Shown here piece by piece: positions 48,427 through 58,971 of a stretch of DNA of 64,000 nt. Location of the stretch: NCBI GenBank assembly GCA_903994365.1, contig CAJEXL010000005.1:1-64000 (forward strand). Reading direction: 5' to 3'. Every line of letters begins with the position of its first letter. The stretch's first letter is position 1. The notes beneath the pieces were generated by a model, which worked only from the letters and a program-made list of their open reading frames with translations, was not told where the DNA came from and ran no database searches. This DNA is from an uncultured Chlorobiaceae bacterium. GTDB lineage: Bacteria; Bacteroidota; Chlorobiia; Chlorobiales; Chlorobiaceae. Made by a program: the position numbers and the translations under genes.

Positions 48427-48795
48427 TTATAATACTTCCGGCGCCAACGAAACAATTTTCATAAACTTTCTGTCACGAAGCTCTCTTGCGACTGGCCCAA
48501 AAATACGAGTACCCCTTGGTTCGCCCTGTGCATTAAGCAGAACAACGGCATTCTCGTCAAAACGGATATACGATCCATCTTTTCTGCGCGACTCTTTAAC
48601 ACAACGAACAACAACAGCCCTGCAAACATCCTTCTTTTTAACAATGCCACCGGGTACGGCTGCTTTAACTGATACTATAATCTGATCACCCAATGAGGCG
48701 TAACGCCTCCCGGTTCCGCCAAAAACATGAATACAGCGTACTTTTTTGGCTCCACTGTTATCGGCAACAACCAGATTTGTCTCTTTCTGGATCAT
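48427..48795 (-). CDS. rplN: 50S ribosomal protein L14
   Basis: 122 residues starting [19 protein letters not shown] and ending with [14 protein letters not shown]-like [16 protein letters not shown]; the [15 protein letters not shown] core is conserved. L14 contacts 16S rRNA in an inter-subunit bridge. It is followed directly by the tRNA-Gly gene. Confidence 0.97.
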   Translation of the reverse strand: MIQKETNLVVADNSGAKKVRCIHVFGGTGRRYASLGDQIIVSVKAAVPGGIVKKKDVCRAVVVRCVKESRRKDGSYIRFDENAVVLLNAQGEPRGTRIFGPVARELRDRKFMKIVSLAPEVL

Positions 48796-48833
48796 CCTGT
48801 TTCAATCTTTAATAAATGTATAAAAACCTTCTT

Positions 48834-49133
48834 TTACCTGGCTTTCTCAAGAATTTCAACCAAGCGGCAACTTTTTCTTTTGCTCAAGGGACGACACTCA
48901 ACAACTTTAACCAAATCACCAACTCCTGCCTCATTCTTTTCATCGTGAGCCATGAGCCGGGTTGTTTTCTTAAAATATTTCTTGTAAACCGGGTGCTGGA
49001 CACTGCGCTCAATAGCAACAATACAGGCTTTATCCATCTTGTCGCTAACAACCTTGCCCGACCAGCTCTTTTTTCTTCCTCTCTCTGGAGCACTCTGATC
49101 CATAGTTACACTGCCCATTTTATTTTCTTCCAT
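48834..49133 (-). CDS. rpsQ: 30S ribosomal protein S17
   Basis: 99 residues from ATG 49133. Another ATG at 49118 has GGAAGA seven bases before it and is an equally good start (94 residues); a frame from 49145 is also open. The OB-fold core [18 protein letters not shown] and [11 protein letters not shown] match uS17, a primary 16S-binding protein. The charged N-terminal extension is typical of this phylum. Confidence 0.95.
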   Translation of the reverse strand: MEENKMGSVTMDQSAPERGRKKSWSGKVVSDKMDKACIVAIERSVQHPVYKKYFKKTTRLMAHDEKNEAGVGDLVKVVECRPLSKRKSCRLVEILEKAR

Positions 49134-49167
49134 GTAATTAAACAATTTTATCGCTTGACACTACTTG

Positions 49168-49374
49168 TCAAACAGTCTGCTTTTCAGCCAAGGCAAGCTG
49201 GTGAAGCCGGTTTTTCATACGTGAAATGTCGCGTCTTGAATTCCGGAAAACCATCGGATTTTGCGGCTGCTCAATAACCTTAAAAAAATTAATATCGGCA
49301 AGTCTGTCTTCAAGCCCCTTGAGAAGATCAATCAACTCTTGCTTGCTTAATGCCGCAATTTCATACTTTTTCAT
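49168..49374 (-). CDS. rpmC: 50S ribosomal protein L29
   Basis: 68 residues forming two antiparallel helices. IAALSKQELIDLLKGLEDRL and the C-terminal NSRRDISRMKNRL are the uL29 landmarks. L29 flanks the tunnel exit and helps to bind SRP and trigger factor. Confidence 0.96.
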   Translation of the reverse strand: MKKYEIAALSKQELIDLLKGLEDRLADINFFKVIEQPQNPMVFRNSRRDISRMKNRLHQLALAEKQTV

Positions 49375-49407
49375 AATAAGTAACCCTCTTGTCGAATTAG
49401 TTGCGCG

Positions 49408-49827
49408 TTAATCTTCGTAATCAGGACGAACAATGAATCTGGTCTTGATGGGCAGTTTTTTAGCTGCAAGCCTGAATGCTTCGGTAGCAACATCTTTTGG
49501 AACTCCATCAGCTTCAAACATGATTCTCCCTGGTTTTACTACCGCAACCCAAAACTCCGGCGAACCTTTACCAGAACCCATTCGTGTTTCTGCTGGTTTT
49601 TGCGTTACCGGTTTGTCCGGAAAAATCCTTATCCAGATCTTTCCATCTCTCTTCATAAATCTTGTCATAGCAACACGTGCGGCCTCAATCTGACGACTGG
49701 TGATCCATGCCGGTTCAATAGCTTTCAAACCAAATGAACCAAAAGATACCGTCGTACCACGACCTGAATTGCCTTTCATCCGGCCTCTTTGTGTCTTTCT
49801 ATATTTAACTCTCTTCGGCATTAACAT
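49408..49827 (-). CDS. rplP: 50S ribosomal protein L16
   Basis: 139 residues beginning [15 protein letters not shown]. The start at 49827 has GGAG eight bases upstream; the ATG two codons later would be the minimal family start. GSFGLKALEP-like [20 protein letters not shown] and [19 protein letters not shown] are conserved. L16 organises the A-site tRNA elbow. The hydroxylated arginine of L16 (in RMGSGKG) is present. Confidence 0.96.
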   Translation of the reverse strand: MLMPKRVKYRKTQRGRMKGNSGRGTTVSFGSFGLKAIEPAWITSRQIEAARVAMTRFMKRDGKIWIRIFPDKPVTQKPAETRMGSGKGSPEFWVAVVKPGRIMFEADGVPKDVATEAFRLAAKKLPIKTRFIVRPDYED

Positions 49828-49872
49828 ACAGGCAACTCCATTCTTTTTCTGATTGTATGGTACTTGATATTA

Positions 49873-50631
49873 TTATCGCTTTGTACGATTGCGACGCTTT
49901 GCACGTGGATCTCGACTGTCACGTCCTCTTGCACCGGCATCACTTCTTCTATCCTTCATTTTCTTCATCTCTTCCTCCTCAATCGCATCAATACGCTGAA
50001 CGAGAACTTCTCCTTTATATACCCATACCTTGATCCCGATGGTACCAGCAATAGTATGTGCAGTGACGCTCGCATAATCTACATTAGCACGAATAGTATG
50101 AAGAGGTATTTTGCCCTCTTTATACTGCTCGGAGCGTGCGATTTCTGCTCCACCGAGACGACCGCCACACTTGACCCTTACACCCTCTGCTCCCGAACGC
50201 ATCGCCTGCTGGATAGCCTGCTTCATCGCTCTTCTGAAGGAAACACGATTCTCAAGCTGATAAGCAATATTATCGCCAATAAGTTGTGCCTCTATCTCAG
50301 GCTTGACAACCTCGACAACATCTATTTTAACCTCTTTACCAGTAATACGACTGAGCTCCTGGGAGAGGTTGTTAATCTCTTCGCCTTTTCTTCCGACTAC
50401 AGCTCCAGGGCGAGCTGCATAAATATTTATTTTTACGTGCTTTGTTGTTCTTTCAATAATAATACGGGCAATACCGGCACGCTCCTTCTTCAGCCTGGCA
50501 AGAACGTAGGTACGAATAACGTGATCTTGCTTAATCTTCTCCGAAATAACCGGGCTGTCATCATACCATCTGGAAGCCCAATCCCTGATAATTCCAAGCC
50601 TAAATCCAGTAGGATTAACTTTCTGACCCAA
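49873..50631 (-). CDS. rpsC: 30S ribosomal protein S3
   Basis: 252 residues. A KH domain (about 40-110, with [14 protein letters not shown]) is followed by the S3 C-terminal domain ([19 protein letters not shown], cited short). A basic, Arg/Asp-rich tail of about 35 residues ([20 protein letters not shown]) closes it. S3 lines the mRNA entry channel. Confidence 0.97.
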   Translation of the reverse strand: MGQKVNPTGFRLGIIRDWASRWYDDSPVISEKIKQDHVIRTYVLARLKKERAGIARIIIERTTKHVKINIYAARPGAVVGRKGEEINNLSQELSRITGKEVKIDVVEVVKPEIEAQLIGDNIAYQLENRVSFRRAMKQAIQQAMRSGAEGVRVKCGGRLGGAEIARSEQYKEGKIPLHTIRANVDYASVTAHTIAGTIGIKVWVYKGEVLVQRIDAIEEEEMKKMKDRRSDAGARGRDSRDPRAKRRNRTKR

Positions 50632-50646
50632 TGCTCTCTCCTTGTT

Positions 50647-51006
50647 TTATTTAATTACTGGATTTTTAACCTTATCAATGACAATTGTAAGATGATTTGA
50701 TCTCTTCCGAATCCTGAATGCTCGACCCATTGGAGCCGGAAGTGTTCTTTTCAATGTTACACCCTCATCAACGAAAACAGCCTTAATGAAGAGCTCCTGA
50801 TCACTGACCCTTTCATCGGGGTTCCTCTGTGAGTAATTGGAAACGGCTGACTTAAGCGTCATCATAACATTTCGAGAAGCAGCTTTTGTTGAGTTAAGCA
50901 GAATGGCCTTGGCCAAATCCACCTTTTTTCCTCGAACAAGCCCTGCAACAAGACGCATTTTCCTTGGTGATGTCGGCGTATTCCGTAAAATTGCTATAGC
51001 TTCCAT
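50647..51006 (-). CDS. rplV: 50S ribosomal protein L22
   Basis: 119 residues: [20 protein letters not shown] at the start, and the long hairpin with [22 protein letters not shown] that lines the exit tunnel (cited in part). The hairpin matches the macrolide-sensitive wild-type length by eye. It lies 15 bp before rpsC. Confidence 0.96.
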   Translation of the reverse strand: MEAIAILRNTPTSPRKMRLVAGLVRGKKVDLAKAILLNSTKAASRNVMMTLKSAVSNYSQRNPDERVSDQELFIKAVFVDEGVTLKRTLPAPMGRAFRIRKRSNHLTIVIDKVKNPVIK

Positions 51007-51036
51007 GATATCGTTAACCTTTCGCGTTAATTCAAT

Positions 51037-51336
51037 TTATTTTTTTCTTGGTGCTGATCCGCCTTTTTCAGCCTTTCCACCACCAGCATGGCCGCGAAAT
51101 GATCTTGTCGGGGCAAACTCTCCAAGCTTGTGACCTACCATATTATCACCGACATAGACAGGAACATGGCTTTTACCATTATGAACGGCGACGGTGTGAC
51201 CGACAAAATCAGGCGAAATCATTGAACTTCTGGACCAGGTCTTTATGACCTTTTTTTCTCCCTTGCTATTCATATCAAGGATCCGCTTCTCCAGTTTTAT
51301 ATCAATGAACGGTCCCTTTTTAAGTGATCTTGGCAT
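51037..51336 (-). CDS. rpsS: 30S ribosomal protein S19
   Basis: 99 residues. [30 protein letters not shown] and the C-terminal [16 protein letters not shown] are conserved. It forms the 30S head with S13. Standard position between rplB and rplV. Confidence 0.97.
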   Translation of the reverse strand: MPRSLKKGPFIDIKLEKRILDMNSKGEKKVIKTWSRSSMISPDFVGHTVAVHNGKSHVPVYVGDNMVGHKLGEFAPTRSFRGHAGGGKAEKGGSAPRKK

Positions 51337-51369
51337 AATTTCTCTGCTTGTTGTTGTTAACCGCTATAG

Positions 51370-52209
51370 TTATTTGGCGTTTCTACCCCGTACAATCAAT
51401 TTCTGTGAAGCTTTCTTCTTGTTCCTGGTTTTCAGACCCTTTGCCAATTGACCCCATGGGGACATTGGATGCTTTCTTCCACCACCTGATTTCGACTTGC
51501 CCTCACCACCTCCCATAGGGTGATCGACCGGGTTCATAGCCATACCTCTTGTCTGTGGACGAATACCGAGCCATCGTGATCTGCCCGCTTTACCCAGAAC
51601 AACATTTTCGTGATCGGTGTTACCAACAACCCCGATTGTGGCACGGCACTCAACTCTGAGCTTTCGAATTTCTCCTGAAGGGAGCTTCAATGTTACGTAA
51701 TCGCCTTCTCGTGCAGCAAGTACAGCAAAACCTCCGGCTGATCTTACAATCTGTCCACCCTTGCCTGCCTTCATCTCAATATTATGAATGTCAGTACCGA
51801 GAGGAATATTTTTTAAAGGCATGGTGTTCCCGGTCTTGATTTCGACCTTTTCACCACTCTCTACCTTATCGCCTACATTTAAACCTTTCGGGGCGAGAAT
51901 ATAACGTTTTTCTCCATCATTGTAATGCAATAATGCAATTCTTGATGAACGATTAGGATCATATTCAATAGCAGCCACTATTGCTGGGATGCCATCCTTG
52001 TTGCGCTTGAAATCAATGATCCTGTAATGTCTTTTATGGCCTCCACCTCTATGCCTTGAGGTCTTCCTGCCTGCACTGTTCCGTCCACCCGATTTACTGA
52101 GTGGTACAAGCAAACTCTTTTCAGGCTTACTCTTTGTGATTTCATCGAATGCAGGGTATGACATGAACCTTGACCCTGGCGTAACCGGCAGTAATTTCCT
52201 TATAGCCAT
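51370..52209 (-). CDS. rplB: 50S ribosomal protein L2
   Basis: 279 residues. It starts [17 protein letters not shown] and contains [19 protein letters not shown] and the C-terminal [10 protein letters not shown]-like [16 protein letters not shown], with the histidine close to the peptidyl-transferase centre. L2 is needed for subunit association. Confidence 0.97.
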   Translation of the reverse strand: MAIRKLLPVTPGSRFMSYPAFDEITKSKPEKSLLVPLSKSGGRNSAGRKTSRHRGGGHKRHYRIIDFKRNKDGIPAIVAAIEYDPNRSSRIALLHYNDGEKRYILAPKGLNVGDKVESGEKVEIKTGNTMPLKNIPLGTDIHNIEMKAGKGGQIVRSAGGFAVLAAREGDYVTLKLPSGEIRKLRVECRATIGVVGNTDHENVVLGKAGRSRWLGIRPQTRGMAMNPVDHPMGGGEGKSKSGGGRKHPMSPWGQLAKGLKTRNKKKASQKLIVRGRNAK

Positions 52210-52240
52210 TTGAATGTATGATCTATCCTTTTTATGATTT

Positions 52241-52552
52241 CTATCCTTCGCTCTTCTGGGCTGTACTTGAGTAATAGTCTATCGACTGCCCCTTCTCAAG
52301 AGTAATTATGGCTTTTTTCCAATCACTTTTCTTGCCAAAAATTCTACCTCTTTTTGTATTCTGAGCTCTGGATTTACCGAGACAGTTAATCGTGCGTATT
52401 GATTTTACTTCAACACCAAATTTCTTTTCTACTGCTTTCTTGATAACAAGCTTGTCTGCATCTGTTTTTACGACAAAGACATATTGTCCTTTTTTTTCTG
52501 TCAGCCCTGTACTTTTCTCGGTCAACAATGGGCGCAACAACGGGTTTATCAT
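52241..52552 (-). CDS. rplW: 50S ribosomal protein L23
   Basis: 103 residues. [20 protein letters not shown] at the start, followed by [19 protein letters not shown] and a [13 protein letters not shown] strand. L23 sits at the tunnel exit and docks trigger factor and SRP. It lies 31 bp after rplD. Confidence 0.96.
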   Translation of the reverse strand: MINPLLRPLLTEKSTGLTEKKGQYVFVVKTDADKLVIKKAVEKKFGVEVKSIRTINCLGKSRAQNTKRGRIFGKKSDWKKAIITLEKGQSIDYYSSTAQKSEG

Positions 52553-52583
52553 CTCATTAACTCCTTTTTCTGAAAACTGAAAG

Positions 52584-53210
52584 TTACCCTAACGTTTCTT
52601 CTATTTTTTTCAATGCGGTTTTCTGAACAAGAACCGTCTGGCTATGGAGAATATCATAAGTGGAAGCCATTTCTGCACTCATGATAGTAAGTACCTCAAT
52701 ATTTCTTCCAGACCTTGTAATAACCATATCATACTCAGGGGTCAGCATCAGAGTCTTTTTCTGAGAAAGACCAAGGTTTTTCAGTATATCTGCAAAAGGT
52801 TTCGTCTTGATCTGTTCAAATCGGAAGTCCTCGACCACAAGAATTTGACCAGCCTGCGCCTTCGAACTCAGTGCTGAACGTCTGGCGAGAAGCTTAACTT
52901 TCTTGTTGACTTTCTGATCGTAGGAGTGGGGAACAGGCCCAAATATAGTACCTCCACCAATATGTAACGGTGATCGGCTCGAACCCTGGCGTGCATTACC
53001 AGTACCTTTCTGACGCAAAGGTTTTCTACCTCCACCACGAACTTCACCACGTGTTTTCGTCTTGTGAGTGCCCTGCCTTCTATTTGCGAGAATCGACTTC
53101 ACGTCGAGGTACATCGCATGTTCTGATATTTCAGCGCCGAATATATCGTCACGGAGCGTTACCACTTCACCGGTTTCAGTACCGGCAGTATTTAAGACTT
53201 TAAGTTCCAT
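52584..53210 (-). CDS. rplD: 50S ribosomal protein L4
   Basis: 208 residues from ATG 53210 (MELKVLN); an ATG four codons earlier (53222) is possible and neither has a strong ribosome-binding site. The loop with [20 protein letters not shown] extends into the exit tunnel. In E. coli L4 also represses the S10 operon. It follows rplC by about 20 bp. Confidence 0.95.
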   Translation of the reverse strand: MELKVLNTAGTETGEVVTLRDDIFGAEISEHAMYLDVKSILANRRQGTHKTKTRGEVRGGGRKPLRQKGTGNARQGSSRSPLHIGGGTIFGPVPHSYDQKVNKKVKLLARRSALSSKAQAGQILVVEDFRFEQIKTKPFADILKNLGLSQKKTLMLTPEYDMVITRSGRNIEVLTIMSAEMASTYDILHSQTVLVQKTALKKIEETLG

Positions 53211-53229
53211 AGCTTCGTGCATTCAGCGT

Positions 53230-53859
53230 TTACTTTTTTGTAGAAACAATCTTGACATAGGAATTTCTTGGGCCTGGGACTGAACCTTTTATCACAATAA
53301 GATTAGACTCTGGCATAATTTTGAAGATCTCAAGATTCCTGACCGTAACATTATCTGATCCCATACGTCCAGCCATTCTTGTCCCCTTAAAAACCCTTGA
53401 GGGATCTGATGAGCCGCCTACTGATCCAGGTGCTCTCTGTCTGTCTGACTGGCCATGCGTCCTCTGGGCACCGGAAAAGTTGTGGCGCTTCATAACACCA
53501 GCAAAACCTTTACCTTTAGAAACTCCAAGCACATTAACCTTCTCACCCTCTTTGAATGATTCAACGCTTACAGGGCTTCCCAGTTCCAAAAGCTGGCCCA
53601 TCTCTGTGAAATCAAACTCTGCAAGTTTATAGCCCGGCGTAACACCTGCTTTTTTATAGTGCCCTTGCAACGGCTTGGTTAACTTATTCTCTTTCCTTTC
53701 ACCGATACCGACCTGATAAGCATCGTAACCCTCTTTATCTACACGTTTAACCTGTGTTACAAAGCACGGACCTGCCTGAATAATCGTGCAGGATACAGCC
53801 TCGCGTTTCTCATTGAATAAACGGGTCATGCCGATTTTTTTCCCAAGAATCGCACCCAT
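53230..53859 (-). CDS. rplC: 50S ribosomal protein L3
   Basis: 209 residues. [17 protein letters not shown] at the start and the W-loop region with [20 protein letters not shown], where the glutamine methylated by PrmB lies, are conserved. L3 is an early assembly protein near the peptidyl-transferase centre. Confidence 0.97.
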   Translation of the reverse strand: MGAILGKKIGMTRLFNEKREAVSCTIIQAGPCFVTQVKRVDKEGYDAYQVGIGERKENKLTKPLQGHYKKAGVTPGYKLAEFDFTEMGQLLELGSPVSVESFKEGEKVNVLGVSKGKGFAGVMKRHNFSGAQRTHGQSDRQRAPGSVGGSSDPSRVFKGTRMAGRMGSDNVTVRNLEIFKIMPESNLIVIKGSVPGPRNSYVKIVSTKK

Positions 53860-53882
53860 ATAAGATTACCTTTTCTAATTCT

Positions 53883-54194
53883 TTAAGACTTAATTTCAAC
53901 ATCAACGCCACTGGGAAGCTCAAGCTTCATCAGCATGTCAATGGTTCTGGATGTCGGGTTTATAATTTCAATCAACCTCTTGTGAGAGGAAAAAGAGAAC
54001 TGCTCACGTGACTTCTTGTCAACATGCGGAGACCGGTTTACGGTATAAACATGTGATTTTGTAGGCAGAGGTATAGGTCCAAAAATGATAGCATCTGTCT
54101 GTCTGACTACGTCAATAATCCTTAAAGCCCATTTATCAACCAAACTATGGTCATAAGATTTGAGCTTGATCCTTATCTTTTGCTGTACAGCCAC
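53883..54194 (-). CDS. rpsJ: 30S ribosomal protein S10
   Basis: 103 residues: [40 protein letters not shown] and the [17 protein letters not shown] end. It is the first gene after the tuf terminator and so should have its own promoter or depend on read-through. S10 also pairs with NusB in antitermination. Confidence 0.97.
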   Translation of the reverse strand: MAVQQKIRIKLKSYDHSLVDKWALRIIDVVRQTDAIIFGPIPLPTKSHVYTVNRSPHVDKKSREQFSFSSHKRLIEIINPTSRTIDMLMKLELPSGVDVEIKS

Positions 54195-54221
54195 TTGTCA
54201 ACCCTTTTTCGTGTTATCAAT

Positions 54222-54250
54222 AAAAAAGAGGCGGGATTTTCGGCCCCGCC
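54222..54250 (-). terminator. Intrinsic terminator between tuf and rpsJ
   Basis: On the minus strand GGCGGG and CCCGCC pair around a nine-base loop and are followed by TC and six T residues. It lies 21 bp beyond the tuf stop and divides the str part of the block from the S10-spc-alpha part. Confidence 0.8.
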
Positions 54251-54270
54251 CCGGGACGCTATACAAATGA

Positions 54271-55452
54271 TCACTCAATAATCGTTGTTACCGAACCAGC
54301 TCCAACGGTACGACCGCCTTCACGGATAGCAAAACGAAGACCTTCATCCATAGCAATAGGAGCAAGCAACTCCACTTCAACTCCAAGGTTGTCGCCTGGC
54401 ATAACCATCTCTACACCCTCTGGCAGTGTCACAGAACCTGTAACGTCTGTTGTACGGAAGTAGAACTGGGGACGATAACCGTTAAAGAACGGTGTATGTC
54501 GACCACCCTCCTCTTTTTTCAGGATATAGACCTCTGCCTTGAACTTGGTATGTGGCTTGATTGTGCCTGGTTTAGCAATAACCATTCCACGTTCGAGTTC
54601 TGTCTTGTCTACGCCTCTTAGGAGAAGACCGGCATTATCGCCAGCCTGTCCTTCATCAAGAAGCTTCTGGAACATCTCTATTCCAGTAACAACCGATTTA
54701 CGCGTTGGCTTCAGACCTACAATTTCAACCTCTTCGTTGATTTTGACACGACCTCTTTCAATTCTTCCAGTACCAACGGTGCCGCGACCAGAGATAGAAA
54801 ACACATCTTCAACTGGCATCAAAAAAGGCTTGTCGACATCACGAACTGGCTCAGGAATAAATGAATCAACTGCATCCATAAGCTCCATAATTGCTCTTTC
54901 GCCTTCAGCATCACCTTCAAGAGCTTTCAAGGCAGATCCCTTGATAATCGGAATATCATCGCCCGGGAAGTTGTATTGAGTCAAAAGCTCTCTCAACTCA
55001 AGCTCAACAAGCTCAATAAGTTCTGGATCAGCAATATCAACCTTGTTCAGAAAAACAACAAGAGAGGGGACGTTCACCTGACGAGCAAGCAGAATGTGCT
55101 CGCGAGTCTGAGGCATAGGGCCGTCGGTACCTGCAACAACGAGGATAGCGCCATCCATCTGGGCTGCACCCGTAATCATGTTTTTAATATAGTCAGCGTG
55201 CCCTGGACAGTCAATGTGCGCATAGTGACGCTTTTTTGTCTGGTACTCAACATGCGCAGTGGATATAGTAATACCACGTTCTCTCTCTTCCGGAGCCTTA
55301 TCGATGCTTCCGAAATCACGCTGAATCGCAAGACCCTGCTTTGCAAGCACTGAGGTAATTGCTGCGGTCAACGTTGTTTTACCATGATCAACATGACCAA
55401 TGGTTCCTATATTGACATGGGGTTTATCCCTTTTGTAAGACTCTTTTGCCAT
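54271..55452 (-). CDS. tuf: Elongation factor Tu
   Basis: 393 residues. G1 [11 protein letters not shown]3 DCPGHADY and G4 NKVD are intact, as is the [19 protein letters not shown] start of domain 2. EF-Tu delivers aminoacyl-tRNA to the A site. The C-terminal GGRTVGAG and the effector residues are typical. It is the only tuf copy in the window. Confidence 0.98.
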   Translation of the reverse strand: MAKESYKRDKPHVNIGTIGHVDHGKTTLTAAITSVLAKQGLAIQRDFGSIDKAPEERERGITISTAHVEYQTKKRHYAHIDCPGHADYIKNMITGAAQMDGAILVVAGTDGPMPQTREHILLARQVNVPSLVVFLNKVDIADPELIELVELELRELLTQYNFPGDDIPIIKGSALKALEGDAEGERAIMELMDAVDSFIPEPVRDVDKPFLMPVEDVFSISGRGTVGTGRIERGRVKINEEVEIVGLKPTRKSVVTGIEMFQKLLDEGQAGDNAGLLLRGVDKTELERGMVIAKPGTIKPHTKFKAEVYILKKEEGGRHTPFFNGYRPQFYFRTTDVTGSVTLPEGVEMVMPGDNLGVEVELLAPIAMDEGLRFAIREGGRTVGAGSVTTIIE

Positions 55453-55520
55453 AACTTCTCTCCGTGTCGGTTATCTGTTATTGTTGTGTAATAATTAAAA
55501 CTGATACAGCCATTACGCGC

Positions 55521-57635
55521 TTAGTCCGAATCTTTGGTCACTCTTTTTTCTTGTAAAGATTCCGCAATACTTCTGGGGACTTCGCGATAACAGTCAAATT
55601 CCATTGAATAGTTCGCTCTTCCCTGACTCATCGAACGAAGGTCCGTTGAGTAACCAAACATGGCAGAAAGCGGTACCTTAGCATTGACAAACTGAGCTCC
55701 AGCCCTCTGACCCATACCTTCAATATGACCACGTCGACTCGACAGATCACCCATCACATCTCCAAGATACTCATCGGGTGTAACAACCTCAACCTTCATG
55801 ATTGGCTCAAGCAGTACCGGATCAGCTTTTTTGGCCGCCCCCTTGAATCCAATAGAACCTGCTATCTTGAATGCCATTTCAGAAGAGTCCACCTCATGAT
55901 ACTTACCATCCAAGAGGGTAACCTTGATATCCTGCATTGAATAGCCAGCAACAACTCCGCCTTTCATGGCCTGTTGGACACCCGCATTGACCGCAGGAAT
56001 ATACTCTCTCGGAATAACTCCACCTTTAACTGCATCAACAAATTCATACCCCTTACCCTCTTCAAGCGGCTCAACGCGAAGTACGACCAGACCGAACTGA
56101 CCTTTACCACCAGACTGACGGACAAACTTACCTTCGAACTCCACAGACTTTCGGATGGTTTCGCGGTAGGCGACCTGCGGCTGACCGACATTTGCCTCAA
56201 CCTTGAACTCGCGCCTGAGCCTGTCAACAAGAATCTCCAGATGAAGTTCACCCATACCGGCAATCAGGGTCTGTCCTGTTTCATCATCAGTCTTGACCTT
56301 GAATGTAGGATCCTCTTCAGCAAGCTTTGCAAGCGACATACCCAGTTTGTCATTATCAGCCTTTGTTTTTGGCTCAATGGCAATCTCAATAACGGGCTCA
56401 GGGAAAACCATTCTCTCAAGAACCACAGGGTAGTTTTCATCGCAAAGTGTATCACCCGTCCTGACATCTTTTAAACCTACAGCGGCTGCAATATCGCCAC
56501 AATAAACACAATCTATATCCTCTCTTTTGTTGGAGTGCATCTGAAGCACACGACCAATACGCTCTTTCTTGCCGGTCATAGTGTTCAACACATAACTACC
56601 AGCTTTAAGTACACCGGAATAAACCCTGAAAAATGTAAGCTTTCCAACAAATGGGTCGGTAGCAATCTTGAAGGCAAGAGCAGCGAACGGTTCATCATCC
56701 TTTGGCTCTCGCATTACAGACTCCTCAGAACGCGGGTGATGACCCTCAACAGCTCCCACATCAACCGGTGAAGCAAGATATTCAACGACTGCGTCAAGCA
56801 TAAACTGAACACCCTTATTCTTGAACGATGATCCGCAGAGCACAGGAATAATTGTGACCTTGAGCGTCGCCTTGCGAAGCACCGACCTTACTTCCTGCTC
56901 AGTAATTTCCTCACCGTTTAAATATTTCTCAAGCAATGTATCATCTACCTCGGAGACAGCCTCAAGCATATTGATTCGCCACGTCCTCGCCTCATTCTGT
57001 AAATCATGAGGAATCTCTACTTCATTATATGTGCTGCCATCTTCCTTATCATAGATAATTCCTTTCATTCTGATAAGATCCACGAATCCGGCAAATATCT
57101 CACCTTCGCCTATAGGGATCTGAAGAGGAACGGGGTTCGTACTAAGCCTCTCCCTGATCGCCTTGACAGTATCGAAAAAGTTAGCACCGGTCCGATCCAT
57201 CTTATTGATATATGCAATCCTGGGCACGCCATATTTATTAGCCTGACGCCATACCGTCTCGGACTGAGGCTCCACCCCGCCTACCGCACAAAACAGCGCA
57301 ACAGCGCCATCGAGCACACGCAGCGAACGCTCAACCTCGACAGTAAAGTCAACGTGGCCGGGGGTATCAATAATATTAATCCTGTGATTAATCCCCGTGT
57401 AATTACCGAACTTCGGAACCCAGAAACATGTCGTCGCCGCCGAGGTGATAGTAATACCACGCTCTTTCTCCTGCTCCATCCAGTCCATCGTCGCACCACC
57501 ATCATGCACCTCACCCATCCGGTGAAGACGACCCGTATAATAGAGAATCCTCTCTGTTGTTGTCGTCTTGCCAGCATCAATGTGCGCCATGATGCCAATG
57601 TTGCGTACTTTATCTAAATCAACCAGCCTTGCCAT
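55521..57635 (-). CDS. fusA: Elongation factor G
   Basis: 704 residues with five domains. G1 is [15 protein letters not shown], switch [11 protein letters not shown] and G4 NKMDR; domain IV carries [14 protein letters not shown]. It drives translocation and, with RRF, recycling. Domain order and length match canonical EF-G, in the standard rpsG-fusA-tuf order. Confidence 0.98.
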   Translation of the reverse strand: MARLVDLDKVRNIGIMAHIDAGKTTTTERILYYTGRLHRMGEVHDGGATMDWMEQEKERGITITSAATTCFWVPKFGNYTGINHRINIIDTPGHVDFTVEVERSLRVLDGAVALFCAVGGVEPQSETVWRQANKYGVPRIAYINKMDRTGANFFDTVKAIRERLSTNPVPLQIPIGEGEIFAGFVDLIRMKGIIYDKEDGSTYNEVEIPHDLQNEARTWRINMLEAVSEVDDTLLEKYLNGEEITEQEVRSVLRKATLKVTIIPVLCGSSFKNKGVQFMLDAVVEYLASPVDVGAVEGHHPRSEESVMREPKDDEPFAALAFKIATDPFVGKLTFFRVYSGVLKAGSYVLNTMTGKKERIGRVLQMHSNKREDIDCVYCGDIAAAVGLKDVRTGDTLCDENYPVVLERMVFPEPVIEIAIEPKTKADNDKLGMSLAKLAEEDPTFKVKTDDETGQTLIAGMGELHLEILVDRLRREFKVEANVGQPQVAYRETIRKSVEFEGKFVRQSGGKGQFGLVVLRVEPLEEGKGYEFVDAVKGGVIPREYIPAVNAGVQQAMKGGVVAGYSMQDIKVTLLDGKYHEVDSSEMAFKIAGSIGFKGAAKKADPVLLEPIMKVEVVTPDEYLGDVMGDLSSRRGHIEGMGQRAGAQFVNAKVPLSAMFGYSTDLRSMSQGRANYSMEFDCYREVPRSIAESLQEKRVTKDSD

Positions 57636-57676
57636 AACAAATTTTTAGACCTTTTACTCCACACTTTAACAAACTC

Positions 57677-58144
57677 TTAGAACCTGAAATGAGCAAACGC
57701 CTTGTTCGCGTCAGCCATCCTGTGTACTTCGTCGCGTTTTTTTACCGAAGCGCCCTGCTCATTGGCAGCATCCATCAACTCCGCAGCAAGCTTTTCAGCC
57801 ATAGACTTGCCACCACGCCTTCCCGCATACATTTTCAGCCAACGGAACGCAAGAGCGCCTCGTCTCGTAGCCTTAACTTCCATCGGAATCTGGTAGGTAG
57901 CCCCACCAACTCTTTTACTGCGAACTTCAACAACGGGAGCTATATTTGACATAGCCTTACGATACACCTCCAGCGGCTCTTCGCCACTCATCTTCTCCGC
58001 AATGATCGCAAATGCATCATAAACTATCTTCGTAGCAACAGCTTTCTTCCCGTCAAGCATCACCGCATTGATAAAACGAGCAACACTCTCATCGCCGTAG
58101 CGAAAATCAACACCGATTCTTTTATAGCCAACTTTTTTGGGCAT
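57677..58144 (-). CDS. rpsG: 30S ribosomal protein S7
   Basis: 155 residues: FINAVMLDGKKAVATKIVYDA and KVGGATYQIPMEV-like RVGGATYQIPMEVKATRR are conserved, with the C-terminal ANKAFAHFRF. S7 starts assembly of the 30S head. Confidence 0.97.
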   Translation of the reverse strand: MPKKVGYKRIGVDFRYGDESVARFINAVMLDGKKAVATKIVYDAFAIIAEKMSGEEPLEVYRKAMSNIAPVVEVRSKRVGGATYQIPMEVKATRRGALAFRWLKMYAGRRGGKSMAEKLAAELMDAANEQGASVKKRDEVHRMADANKAFAHFRF

Positions 58145-58174
58145 ATTCTTCCCTGAATTTATGATTCGACTTAT

Positions 58175-58585
58175 CTACCTCTTACCCTTACCCTTAACAG
58201 GCGCCGCAACACCAGCCTTCGGCTGCTTGGCACCATACTTCGACCGACTCTGCTTGCGATCAGCCACACCGGACGTATCCAGGGAGCCGCGCACAATATG
58301 ATACCTCACACCAGGAAGATCCTTTACCCTGCCGCCACGAATCAGAACAATTGAATGCTCCTGAAGATTATGACCTTCCCCCGGAATATATGCCGTAACC
58401 TCAATTTTGTTGGATAACCTGACACGTGCAACTTTCCGCAACGCTGAGTTAGGTTTTTTCGGCGTAGTCGTATAAACACGAGTACAAACCCCACGTTTCT
58501 GCGGGCATTTTTCAAGCGCCGGTGACGCTGTTTTTGACACTTTCACACTTCTTCCAAGCCTGATAAGCTGCTGAATCGTCGGCAT
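58175..58585 (-). CDS. rpsL: 30S ribosomal protein S12
   Basis: 136 residues beginning [12 protein letters not shown]. The streptomycin-linked lysines are wild type: [13 protein letters not shown] (position 43 region) and [13 protein letters not shown] (position 88 region). [11 protein letters not shown] is intact. The tail is about a dozen residues longer than in E. coli and basic. It is the first gene of the ribosomal block. Confidence 0.98.
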   Translation of the reverse strand: MPTIQQLIRLGRSVKVSKTASPALEKCPQKRGVCTRVYTTTPKKPNSALRKVARVRLSNKIEVTAYIPGEGHNLQEHSIVLIRGGRVKDLPGVRYHIVRGSLDTSGVADRKQSRSKYGAKQPKAGVAAPVKGKGKR

Positions 58586-58694
58586 ACTGAAACTCTCTTT
58601 CTTTTTAAAACACTCTGATTACAAAAAAACGCAAATGCTAAAAATCCATAAGGACAGTCAATGTAAGCGAATTATGTAAAAAAACAAAACCTGA

Positions 58695-58723
58695 TTTATA
58701 TATTTCTTGTCAATCGACAGCAA
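58695..58723 (-). promoter_or_regulatory. Candidate sigma-70-type promoter for rpsL-rpsG-fusA-tuf
   Basis: On the minus strand TTGCTG (58723-58718) and TATAAA (58700-58695) are 17 bp apart, 110 bp before the rpsL start. A TTGACA hexamer inside the spacer has no matching -10 at the right distance. Position and spacing make this the best promoter in the region; strength is unknown. Confidence 0.4.
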
Positions 58724-58758
58724 AAGTTTTTTGACAACGAAGAAGCTTCTGAGATTAC

Positions 58759-58790
58759 AAAAAAACGGGCGTGAAGTGAATAAACGGCCC
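58759..58790 (-). terminator. Leftward terminator after macB
   Basis: On the minus strand GGGC-C-GT pairs with ACGCCC (one bulged base) around an eleven-base loop and is followed by GTTTTTTT. It lies about 180 bp after the macB stop and before the rpsL promoter. Confidence 0.55.
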
Positions 58791-58971
58791 CTTCTCTACG
58801 CAAATCAACAGCATGTCTGATAAAACTTGATCAGGAGCAGATCATTTTGTATCGAAGCATGATACCCTTCAATCCAGGCTGCTGGCCCTGTTGCTGAAAC
58901 TGTTCCTACAGCAGGTGGAACTAACAGTTTCAAAAAATCTTGCATCCACAAAATTTCTTTTCTCTCTTGGT

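Larger units (their letters stand above)
58586..58971. other. Leader region of the ribosomal block and end of macB
   Basis: 386 bp without a gene. It holds a leftward terminator for macB (58759-58790), a leftward promoter candidate for rpsL (58695-58723) and an AT-rich stretch of about 100 bp between promoter and start codon. The part from 58800 to 58971 shows no open frame or repeat that could be supported. Confidence 0.5.

Noticed and set aside
48309-48455. N-terminal extension of L24 by 49 codons
   Set aside because: The extension is the antisense-free read of the tRNA-Gly gene; L24 starts normally at 48308.
49864-50700. 278-codon plus-strand frame opposite rpsC
   Set aside because: It lies entirely over the S3 gene and the start of L22, which are certain; composition is that of an antisense shadow.
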